This document shows, piece by piece, positions 23,931 to 34,310 of a stretch of 64,000 nt of DNA. This stretch comes from Strongylocentrotus purpuratus (lineage: Eukaryota; Echinodermata; Echinoidea; Camarodonta; Strongylocentrotidae). Position numbers and translations under genes: made by a program. Position 1 is the stretch's first letter. Every line of letters starts with the position of its first letter. The notes under the pieces are model-generated. The model was not told the DNA's origin and ran no database searches. It saw only the letters and a list, made by a program, of their open reading frames with translations. Location of the stretch: NCBI RefSeq assembly GCF_000002235.5, contig NW_022145529.1:372001-436000 (forward strand), written 5' to 3'.

Positions 23931-24229
23931 ACTCCAGGTTGCTGGTGCAAGGTGATGTTTGTATAGTGTTAGCGGAAACGTTAGTTTGCTTTATGGCATG
24001 TTCCTCAAACTCTGTAGCGATTATTTAAATTACTTAAACCAAATAAAACACAAAGTAACTTAAAGAACATCTTACCAGTATTATTGAGCAGTAACTGAAA
24101 GGAGCAGTTTCCCTGACTTGAATTGAGGTTTGTACCGTATACTGCCTAGCTGCCCACTGACCATGCTATATGCATATGGTCAGTTACAAGACAACTACTG
24201 GTTTGGTGCTATAATTAGTGAAATAAACT

Positions 24230-25058
24230 AACTGACAGGGATTACGATGGAGACTATGCAGGGGAACCACTCCTAAAGAAATGTGAGAACATAGGGGGAC
24301 AAATAAATGGGAAAACTTTTTGTAAACATTCAAAACTTGCTATTTTTTTAGTCAATTTTGACCTTGACCTTGACTTCATGCAAAGCCCAGAGTTCTGGCG
24401 TACCCAAAAGTATTACCAAATGAATTGGCATCCCCAACTTAGTTGGAAATGACACCTTAAACGTTTTTCTGGACTATTTAGTTCAAGAGTTAAGCGTGTT
24501 TGGACAATTATTAGACTATGCGGCGGACGTCTGGCAGCCATTTTTGATTTGACCTCTCAGGGTCATCAGAGGTCAAATCTGATTTCGCTCTACATCTGAA
24601 AATGAATCTCATAGTCTGCAGGGGAACCACTCTTAAAGAAATTTGACAACATAGGAGCGAACAAATGACAAATAAATGGGATTTGTTTCGTTGTAAACAT
24701 TGAAAACTTGCTATTTTTAGTCAATTTTGACCTTAACCTTGACCTAAATACCAAACCCCGAAATCTGGCGATCTCAAAAGTATTACCAAATGCATTGGCA
24801 TCCTCAATTTAGTTGGAAACGACACCTTAAATGTTTTTCTGGACTATTTGGTTCAAAAGTTAAGCGTGTTTGTACATTAGACCATGCGGACTGGCGGCCA
24901 TTTTGAATTTGACCTCTCAGGGTCATCAGAGGTCAAATCTGACTTCCCTCCACATCTGAAAATGAATCTTATGGTCTAAACTAACTATGCTAGAAGTTTC
25001 ATGCTTTTATCAAAAAGTGCACAATTCTCGTTATATGGGGAGCTAATCCGCTGTACTA
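24230..25058 (-). repeat. Right terminal inverted region
   Basis: Two subrepeat units plus the terminal 100 bases, inverted relative to the left end (for example AAATCTGACTTCCCTCCACA at about 24937 against the complement at about 20890). It is one unit shorter than the left end. Confidence 0.85.
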
Positions 25059-25084
25059 CTGGTGTAGAGCTGTTTTTACCTGTC

Positions 25085-25692
25085 AGAGTCACAAATAAGA
25101 TATCAAACTATATCAAAACCCCTTGACTTCCGGTGGCTCTGCCCCCTAAACCCCACCTAGGGCCCTAAGGTGGACGGCTGGATGCTAATCTGACCGAAAT
25201 CTATTGCCTAACACTCCTGAGCCTCCGGGGCTCCGCCCCCCGGACCCTACGCCAATTCGTGACCTGCCAATGTCTCAAATAAGGTAAAAAATGAAGCTCA
25301 TCTGACGAAAAATTTATGCAAAAACCCCTGAGCTTCTCAGGGCTCCGCCCCCTAGACCCAACACCAATTTGTGTCCTGACAGTGTCACAAATAAGGTATA
25401 AAATATGCTCATCTGACCGTTATTTATTGCCCAAAACCACTGAGCTTCCAGGGGCTTCGCCCCCCGGACCCCACGCCAATTTGTGACCTGCAAATGTGTG
25501 ACAAATAAGGTATAAATATACTCATCTGACGATAATCTAATGTATAAAACTCCTGTGCTTCAGGGGGCTCCACCCCCTGGACCCAAAACCAATTTGTGTC
25601 TTGTCAGTGTCAGAGATAAGGTATCAAAAAATGCTCATCCGACGATAATTTGATGTAAAAACCCTTGAGCTTCTGAGGGCCCCGCCCTCTGG
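25085..25692. repeat. Satellite, about 112-bp unit with a GC-rich stem
   Basis: About five units marked by CAAATAAGGTAT at about 25093, 25279, 25389, 25503 and 25614. The spacing is 110-114 bases apart from the longer first unit. Each unit has a GGGGCTCCGCCCCC-type inverted repeat, ACCAATTTGTG and GCTCATCTGAC. It starts within about 25 bases of the resumed RTE sequence. Confidence 0.85.
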
Positions 25693-25695
25693 ACC

Positions 25696-25989
25696 CAGTG
25701 GCGGTTCCCTGGGAAAAAACGTGTAAAGACATGTTAATTTTACCTTTTTTATAAGATGCCCCCCCCCCCTGGCGCTCAAGGGGGGAGGGGTGCGATTTTT
25801 CAAATTTCCGAGGTCCAACAAAAAAAAATAGTGCTCACTACCTCACTTCCCTCACCATCCCTTTACCCCCCCCCCCCACCCCCACTGAGCGAAATATTGC
25901 AGGCACGATTTTCAAATTACAGCACATTAAATTTTTAATTGATTTCAAATTAGGGCCCCCACCCCTAAGAAATCCTTGATCCGCGCCTG
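25696..25989. mobile_element. hAT-like MITE (about 294 bp)
   Basis: The ends CAGTGGCGGTTCCC and GGGA-less GATCCGCGCCTG are an imperfect inverted pair of the CAG-GGCGGATCC kind. The interior has G/C homopolymers. No matching 8-bp target duplication was found, so the class is tentative. Confidence 0.5.
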
Positions 25990-26029
25990 CCAGGTCTCAT
26001 AGGCTATTCGTATCGTGAACCCGGTTCTA

Positions 26030-26235
26030 GGACAATTACCCCCTGGGCAATCACCCTCCGGAAAATTATCCCCCGGAAAACTACTTCCAAAGGACAATTA
26101 CCCTATGGAATATTACCCCCCGGAGAATCACCCCCCGAGGACAACTACCTCCCAAGGAAAATTACCCCCCCCCCGGAGAATTACCCCCGGGAGTAATTCT
26201 CCGGGGGGGGGTAATTTTCCGGGGGTGATTGCCAA
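26030..26235. repeat. Short tandem repeat with inverted centre
   Basis: Runs of AATTACCCCCCGGA-like units, with an inversion near 26190 (ACCCCCGGAGAATTACCC then its complement). It gives spurious Pro-rich open frames. Confidence 0.75.
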
Positions 26236-26309
26236 GTGGTTAATTGTCCTGATACGATTTTACACAATCATGTTAATCTACATGCGCAGAAGATAATTAC
26301 TCGCCTAAT

Positions 26310-26636
26310 GCTATGGTCACATTACCCAAAAGTAGCCTGCTCGGCGGCCGAGCGGCGAGTTTTTAACCAATTCTGCCCGGCGGCTGCCCGGCCACCGAGC
26401 GGGGGCCGCCCAGGCACCGCTCGCTTTTAGGGCATCGCTCGGTCGCCGCTGAAGTTTTAGCGCGGAGTTAAAATTTGGGCGGCGCCTGCTCACTTTTCAC
26501 TCGCCGCCCAAAATACGCTCGGTGCCTGGGCGGTCGCCGCCCGAGCACCGACCTAATCGCTGGGCGATGCCTAATTCCAGCAGTGACCGAGCAGGCTACT
26601 GATCGGTCGGTCGCTGCTCTGATTTGTGACCATAGC
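26310..26636. mobile_element. GC-rich foldback MITE
   Basis: The ends GCTATGGTCAC and GTGACCATAGC are perfect inverted copies, followed inward by AGTAGCCTGCTCGG and its counterpart GAGCAGGCTACTGATCGG. The interior is GC-rich with repeated GGCGGC and GCTCGG words in AT-rich surroundings. Confidence 0.75.
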
Positions 26637-26639
26637 TTT

Positions 26640-28730
26640 AAATAATAATAAAATAATTGAATTCAAGTTTTCTATTACAAATAAGAACCTGAACAGTATA
26701 TATTTGTTTTACTTTCTTGAATACTGTTCATATTTCAATAATTCCCACGTCATTGGCGGATAGCAGGTCGCTTAACTAGTTCTGCCTCAGAAGACCTAAT
26801 CATAGCATGCCTTTCTCTGTCGAGTACGGCACCGATTGATCCCAATATAGTGACGTAAATCGCGACAAAAGAGATTATATAAATTAAAAAATTACAAATT
26901 AACGACAATTATCGGTATTCTGCCCCGGTGATTACATTTATGAAGGCCAATGAAACCGTAAACGTATGAAAGTATACAGAACTTGAAAAACAAAATATTG
27001 CGTGCCCCACGTAAATGAGGAAGTGCAGGGACCACAACAAAAATTAATGAAGCATAAGCCTCCCATTACTAGCACAATAGTCGTGCTGCATGAGAGTATG
27101 GTGTGCCCCAAAATAGAAAATCATTTAATTCAATGTTTTCTATTGCAAATAAGACCATGAATAGCATTTTTTTTTTTTCATTGTATGAATAATGCTCAGA
27201 TTTCAATCATTCCCAAGCCCTTCAAAGACGGCAGGTCACTTTTATCTCTGCCTCAGTATACCTAACCATAACATGCCTTTGTATGTCGAGAACGGCACCA
27301 ATGGACCCAAATATGGTGACCTAAATCGTGACAAAAGGGATTTTAAAAATTTACAAATTAAGAACCTTTCGGACTCGCAACCCGTGATTACACTTCAAAT
27401 GGCCAGAGAGACCGTAAATACCGGTATCATGGGATAACGGTCTCGCAAAACCTCTGAGAACACTTCAGAAGGGAGATGAGACCAACATTGCTGGTCTTAT
27501 GGGCTGTCAATATCGTGAACCCTCTGATAACCTTTCAGAAGGCAGATGATCAGAAGGCAGATGATCATAAGACCAACAATGCTGGTCTCATGGGCGATTA
27601 GTATCGTGAACCCTCTATTAACACATCAAAAGGCACGTTGTTGTTGTTTTTTTTAGTTTTATTGGCGTGTATCATTCATTTATAAATATTTACGCAAGAC
27701 CAACGTCGTATCAAGACCCTTCATCTGTCTACCTCTCCTTCACCTGCATACCATGGAGAGAGTGTTGCATAATAACTTGGAATTCTACACCGAGGGTCAT
27801 CGATGCAAACAACATCCATCTCGTTACCCGGGCATCTCAAACAGGTGATTTCTTTGAGCTGATCTAAGTACGTCACTCTTTTGAATAATTGGTGGAGCTC
27901 TGTCTGACCAAGCAAAATGTATGCATGCCAAATATTGTTTAATAAAAGAAACTGCTCATACAACTGTTCAAAATAGCTGGCCCAAAATAGAAAATCATTG
28001 AATTCAAGTTTTCTATTACAAATAAGAACCTGAACAGCATATATTTGCTTTATTTTCTTGAATACTGTTCATATTTCAATAATTCCCACGTCTTTTGCGG
28101 ATGGCAGGTCTTTTAATAGTTCTGCCTTAGAAGACCTAATCATAGCATGCCTTTCTCTGACGAGTACGGTACCGATTGATTCCAATATAGTGACGTAAAT
28201 CGCGACAAAAGAGATTATATGAATTAAAAAAATACAAATTAACAACAATTATCAATATCCTGACCCGGTGATTACATTTCAAAAGGCCAATGAGACCGTA
28301 AACGTATGAAAGTATACAGAACTTGAAAAAAAAATATTGCGTGCCCCAAGTAAACGAGGAAGTGCAGGGACCACAAATAGATTTAATGATGCAAAAGCCT
28401 CCCATTACGAGTACAATAGTCGTGCTGCACGAGATTATGGTGTGTCCAAAAATAGAAAATCCTTTAATTCTATTTGTTCTAATGCAAATAAGACCATGAA
28501 TAGCATTTTTTTCATTGCATGAATACTGCTCAGATTTCAATCATTCCCAAGCCCTTCAAAGACGGCGGGTCACTTTTATAGCTCTGCCTCAGTATACCTA
28601 ACCATAACACGCCTTTGTATGTCGAGAACGGCACCGATGGACCCAAATATGGTGATCTAAATTGCGACAAAGGAGATTATATAAATTTACAAATTAAAAA
28701 CCTATCGGTCTCGCAACCCTGTGATTACAC
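26640..28730. repeat. Tandemly duplicated block, about 1.34-kb period
   Basis: 26640-27170 matches 27985-28515, and 27185-27420 matches 28525-28740. Within each period the second half (GCTCAGATTTCAATCATTCC) is itself a diverged copy of the first (GTTCATATTTCAATAATTCC), so two rounds of copying are visible. No domain was recognised. Confidence 0.75.
27440..27650. repeat. Minisatellite, first patch
   Basis: About three units of GAGACCAACATTGCTGGTCT, then a TCGTGAACCCTCTGATAAC and CAGAAGGCAGATG pattern, the same unit as in 28735-29275. Confidence 0.75.
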
Positions 28731-28734
28731 TTCA

Positions 28735-29275
28735 AAAGCATTGCTGGTCTCATGGGCAATCGGTCTCGTGAACCCTCTGATAACACTTCAGAAGGGACAT
28801 CTCATGGGCAAATTGGTCTCGTGAACCCTCTGTTAACACGTCAGAAGGGAGATGAGACCAACAGTGCTGGTCTCATGTGCTGTCAATATCGTGAACCTTC
28901 TGATAACTCTTTAGAAGGCAGAAAATCATAAGACCAACATTGCTGGTCCCATGGGCGATCAGTCTCGTGAACCCTCTGATAACACGTCAGAAGGGAGATG
29001 AGAGCGACATTGCTTGTCTCGTGAACAATTAGTCACGTGAACCCTCTGATAACGCTTCAGAAGGCAGATGAGGCCGACATTGCTGGTTTCATGGGCAATT
29101 GGTCTCGTGAACCCTCTGATAGCGTTTCGGAAGGCAGATGAGACCAACATTGCTGTTCTCATTGGCAATTGGTCTCGAGAACCCTCTGATAACGGTTCAG
29201 AAGGGAGATGAGACCAACATTGCTGGTCTCATGGGCAATTGGTCTCGTGAACCTTCTAATAACGCTTCTAATAAG
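28735..29275. repeat. Minisatellite, about 66-bp unit
   Basis: About eight units containing TTGCTGGTCTCATGGGCAAT, TCGTGAACCCTCTGATAAC and TTCAGAAGG. The 74- and 80-codon open frames on both strands are periodic and come from the repeat. Confidence 0.85.
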
Positions 29276-29690
29276 GCAAAATTCTTGACAAAATGTAAAC
29301 GAGCTTATTTTTGCGTCACAATGGCCAGCAAAAAAACAAAACAAAAGAGCGAGTGGCCTACTATACCAGTCGTGTATTAACATTTTGAAAGCACTTTTGT
29401 ATCTCTTTAAAATATCTTATATAAATATATTATGATAAAGCAACGGCTTGGACACCTGTTTGCGAAGCATAATTAAAAGGTCATCTGGTTAACAACAACT
29501 ACCATGAAAAGTGGTAGTACACAATTCCATTTTCTATGAGAGCTTGCCTTTTCGATTTGAAATGTATTTTTCTTCTGTATGCAAAGTAAAGATCACCCTT
29601 TTAAGACAATCAATTCTTGGCCTGTTTTTCTTTTTAATGCACAGGTAATACACGGTTTTGCTTTTGGAGGCGCCTCAATTGAGGTATTTA
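29276..29690. other. Non-coding stretch
   Basis: No exon or repeat recognised. Confidence 0.4.
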
Positions 29691-30312
29691 TTACATTAGA
29701 AATGTCGATCAAAATAAAGTTGTGAGAACAAATATATTTGAAGTTCAAATGTTATTAAGACAAATCACTTATTTTATCGTGGTTTGCTATTCGTCATTAA
29801 AAATGCTTTTAACAATTTCCCTGGCAACCTTTCCTCTGGCTATGCTACTGATATAAGACAAGTCTGTTTTTATTTCATTAACACCATACATATTCCGGAA
29901 GACTAAAACTTTGTATATACGCCGGAATGCGATCCTTATAAAAAAAGTCTTTCTCTCTGTCAATATTGACCTCAAGTAAACAAGAGACATCCATGCGAAA
30001 ATCGTTATCAAAAGTGTACTTCACGACATGTTTGATATAATTAAAGACACTTTGTTCCGGTTAACATTCAACATGCACTCTGTGGCACCGGGGGAGTCAG
30101 CTAATCCCCATTTGTAAAGATTTTTTCTAACAGGTAGTATTTTGTGAAGCAATTTTAAATTAAACTCTCTCAAGCGATGTGCCCTTATATGCGTAAAATT
30201 GCTTTTGAACACGGATAACAAGTCAAAGATTCTTTGAAGTATATTTTCCCCCTAAAGACAGTACCTGTTGGTGAATGTCTATTTACAAGATATCAGATTG
30301 TTCTGATGACTT

Positions 30313-30367
<55 letters not shown>

Positions 30368-32300
30368 TTACGTCACTTTTAGGTAAAGAAAATTCGTCCC
30401 GTACGTAATTCTTCTAAATTTATAATAAGGAATTTCAAGAGAGTGAATACGATATATTGGTTCAGAGTTTTACTAATAGAATTTACTATCAAAATGTAAT
30501 ACTGTGTGGGTACTAGTCTAACATGGAAATAAAAACTTTTATTTCAAAACGTCTGAACTATTAATATTGCCAAAGTGATCTTTATAATGGTTTCTGAACT
30601 ATTGCAGCTCAACGTACATTCTGGAGAAGGCTTTATATCCATTTTGAAAAGCTTGGAGTTAAAGAACAGAACATTTTGCAGAACTTTGAACTGGAACTAT
30701 TTTATCAATAATTGTATTGATCATAATTTATCGTACTTTACACAACTCAGTATCACTCAAATCATGCTTATTTTTTAAACGAACAAAGCTTGGAGTTTGC
30801 TCTCTCTTCATTTCAAATAAAGTTTACATGAAAGTAATTATTTTGTATCACCTTAATATGTCTCATTGGGCATTACTTTATCTGTAGTTATTCCTTTTAT
30901 TTCATTTGTGTAAACCTGAGTAACTTTTTGATCAATGCCCTTCTTTATGCATGAAGCTTCTCCTTGCAGCAATAAATAGTCTTTCTTATTATTTATGTTG
31001 ACTCGATTGTTCGACTAGTCGTATCTTTTTCATTTCATTATCTGGCAATATAATATAAAGTCGAGTTACAATTTCCTTTTGAAAAAAATGTTAACAAGAG
31101 ATAATTTTATGTATTATCCATAATCTGAACACATCGATGCTTTTCAACCTTCAATATTTCTGTGTTTTGCTGTTAAATGTCAGACTACACTATTTGTCAA
31201 ATTACTTAAGCATATCGAATGGTACTCTAACTGACTTATAATCTAACCAAAATACACACAAATCATCTGTATATAGTAATATTTTGTATTCCCTTGAGTT
31301 AAAAGTAATACCTCTAATTTATGTTGTATTTCTTGAAAGATAGGCTACAATTTCAATTGCAATCAACAAAAGATACGGGGATAAAGGGTCCCCATGTCTT
31401 ACACATGTAATTATTGAGTACACACCCTTTAATGTTACAATAGGGTGTTTTAAACCATTTACTTAATGTTGGACCTACGCCAACCCATTCCAGTGCCTTA
31501 CAAATATAGTCATGGTCTATTAAATTGAAGCAGATTCAAAGTCCTTAAATCTGACATAGCATTCCTTTGTAAGAACATCGTTACCTGGTGATTTACCTGT
31601 AGGCATTTCATTAAAGGGGTTGGGTAACTTTTCTCAGATTCTGATACAAAATTCTTGATTTAGCTCATGCTGCAATGATAATTTATAAACCTGTAGGTCA
31701 GTCAGAAACCTCATGACTTTTACAAGCCGATCGCCTGTCTGATTATCAATATATTTATGATTGGAAGTCGAAATTTTAAAAACCGTTTTCAAAGGCTTTT
31801 ATAACACTACAGTCTAATAAGTATGGTAAAACAGGTCACTCAAAGATTTTTACTTTTTGAGACGCTTCATGATCATTTTTAAGCGCAATTTCATAAGGGC
31901 TTCAATTTGACACCATATCACAGACACTGAAAACACGGCGGTAGGGCCATGCATATCAGATTTAACATTGTTAAAAGATGTCTTTAACCACTGTCTGGCA
32001 CTTTGCTTTTGTTAACTGGTCTTCAACAATGTCCCGAAACTCTTCTTCCCGTTGATTAACTTTGTTGTCGAGAAAAAAAATCCGTTTGTGTCATTCAGTT
32101 CAACGTACTTTTTTTAGTTTAAATAATGATTTTGTTTTTAATCCAATCAGAATGTTTTTGTTATCTTCTTCTCGTTATTATCCACGAAAAAGCTTACGAA
32201 TGAGTGATTCAGTTTTATCGTGCTTTTCGAGCGACAAAATTTAAGTATTGCTTCTTTCTCCATACTCTGTCTAGTTGGCTTTGGATCAAATAATCAATGC
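29690..32300 (-). mobile_element. Heavily decayed L1-like LINE
   Basis: On the - strand: TGKSPGND (about 31600), RHGDPLSPYLLLIAIEI (about 31390), ILLYTDDLCV at the catalytic-site position (about 31270), then a C-terminal REFNLKLLHKILPVRKNLYK and GLADSPGAT-C block of zf-RVT type (about 30100). The order and strand fit one element of the L1/Tx1 type, with many frame losses and a TA microsatellite inside. The outer limits are approximate. Confidence 0.7.
30312..30365. repeat. (TA)n microsatellite
   Basis: An almost pure TA run of about 54 bases with one CA step. A second shorter TA patch lies at about 32915-32940. Confidence 0.95.
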
Positions 32301-33489
32301 ATCTGAAATAAAGCAATTAAACTGTTGAAGAATTTTTGAAAAATACCTGGACTCCATGTAAACAATGATATTTGAAAATTTAATGCTGTAAGGCGCATTA
32401 CAAGGAAAGTTATAAACTATATCCTTTGGTCAAAATGTAGCATTTCTGAAGATTCTAGTGGTAGATATTTCCTTAAATATAGAAGTAAAAGAAAAATTAA
32501 ATTTATAAAGAAATACTAAGTAAAATAAAGTAATTGTTGAGTTGGTGGAAGCGGAGAGATTTAACAATGATGCGTATACTTTCTAATTTGGGAGGGGTGG
32601 GAGGAATAAGATTAACAAAATTACCTTGTATTTAGATTAGCAGTTTAGAGGTATAAACAAGATGAGTTTCGAGTTGTTGATTAAAGCACAGAGGGATATA
32701 TAGGTTTAAAAAAACTTACAGAAGATAATTAAATTAATTTAATTAAATTACATTGTCAAAAATATATATAGCCTATATCCATTGGAAATGGGGACGGTTA
32801 AAAGGGATTGTCAGATGAGATATGAACTATTTAAAAGAAACGAGCTCAATTTCAATAACAAATTCATACGAGTAAAAGGGAAGTGCTTATATTACAAAAT
32901 ATTATAACTTAAGTATATATATATTATATATATATATATTAAAACATATAATAGACTCTGAGGGGAAGCTTGAAAACTCTTTGCATATTTTGAACAGCTG
33001 GGATCGAATGTTAATGACTTTAAAATAATAGAGATAATTTATGAAAACACTTCCAGTTAGCTAGAAAAGAAAGGTAAGAGAAATAATTCATACGGTTCAT
33101 TATGTACAAGGAAATGCGTTTCAACTGGGAAAAGTATTATATCAATAAACGATATTGTATCAAAACATTCTATGCGGAATTTCTTAAACAGAAATCAGTT
33201 TTACGCCAAATCTTGTCCGTCTGATTTTGGGAGAGAATGCCTTCTCCCATTCCTTTCTTTTACTATTTCTTCTTCCCCTCTTCCTTTTCCTTCCTATGTT
33301 TCTCTTCATTCTTCTTCTTCTCCTTCTTCTACTTCGTTATCTTTTGTTTTCTTATTTTTCTTTTTTATCACCATCTTTACATCAGCATTGTAATGTATAC
33401 CCCTCTGTTGCTATTTGAATTGTAATTTGCATGTGTGCCTCTACAGTGTGTTTTCTTTCTGTTCAATACACATACACTGTTTAAAAACA
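32301..33489. other. Non-coding stretch with pyrimidine tract
   Basis: A TTC/CTT-rich tract at 33240-33370 yields hydrophobic open frames in three registers. Nothing else was recognised. Confidence 0.5.
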
Positions 33490-34310
33490 ATTGGGCATTA
33501 TGTTACTGGGTAAATCGAATTTGGGCAATTTTTTTTTTCGATAATTCGGTTATTTTCTCCCAACCATTTACTATATGAAGTTACCTAATGAAAAGTAAAA
33601 CTAGGTTGGGTAGGTATTACTTGGCTGTTGGGCAAATGTTGTCCAATAATTGGTTTATTTCTACCAGCCATGCAATTACGGATTAAATAATTGGGTGATG
33701 TTATTGGGCAAATTAAAGTTGGGCCATTTTTGTCCAACAATTGGGTTATTTTCTTCCAACCATGTATCTACCGATGAAATAATTGGGTAATGTTATTGGG
33801 CCAATTAAAGTTGGACCATTTTCAACCAAATTTGTGTTGTTCTCTCCCAATCATTTACTACATGCAAAGTAACCCAATTAAATGTTCAACATTAGTTAGT
33901 TAGGCAGATGTTACTGGGCAAACGTAAGTAGGGCCATAATTATGCAACTATAGGGTTCTGTTATCTTAATAGAGGTATCGTGGTCGAGTGAATATGTCAC
34001 AGGACTGTGGATCACAAGGTTCGCGGTTTCCCGCCGAGGCACTAATATATATAAATATAATATTTTATCCCACTTATTTGCCCAACTAGTCTCTAATATG
34101 CTACACATTATGGTGAGAATCGGGTGAATTTCTGATTGGGTAATTTTATTTGTTAAAAATTAGGTATTTTCTTTTTATCCAACACTGGGTAAACCATGCA
34201 AAATCTTTAATGTACCCAAGAGTTGTTTGGACACATAATCACCCTCATGTTGGGTAAAAATTGGGCAATTTTTTTGGCCCAATATTTTGTAGTTGTAGGT
34301 GTAGGTACAT
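33490..34310. repeat. Diverged minisatellite with TTGGGCAA core
   Basis: Units of about 80 bases with AATTGGGTAATGTTATTGGG, AAAGTTGGGCCATTTT and TCTCCCAACCATTTACTA words. It is interrupted at about 33955-34075 by a tRNA-like piece and resumes more weakly to 34300. Confidence 0.75.
33972..34045 (+). repeat. tRNA-like SINE head inside the minisatellite
   Basis: GGTATCGTGGTCGAGTGAA (A-box-like) and AAGGTTCGCGGTTTCCCG (B-box-like) are about 35 bases apart, as in a tRNA. The acceptor stem is not evident, so a SINE or tRNA pseudogene is more likely than a working tRNA. Confidence 0.5.

Larger units (their letters stand above)
20791..25058 (-). mobile_element. DNA transposon with long repeat-built inverted termini (4.27 kb)
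   Basis: The ends are TAGTGCAGCGG (20791) and CCGCTGTACTA (25058), inverted copies with one mismatch. CTG flanks both sides (20788-20790 and 25059-25061), a likely 3-bp target duplication, because removing the element and one CTG restores the RTE reading WPKDWCRAVF. The inverted termini are about 1.06 kb and 0.83 kb and are made of 3 and 2 tandem units. The interior, read on the - strand, holds decayed coding sequence of one family. It is broken in several places. The superfamily is not identified. Confidence 0.75.

Noticed and set aside
28735-29275. CRISPR-like array
   Set aside because: Direct repeats with related, not unique, spacers in a eukaryotic context; it is a minisatellite.
33972-34045. 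Functional tRNA gene
   Set aside because: Box A and B resemblance only; no acceptor stem pairing and no convincing cloverleaf.
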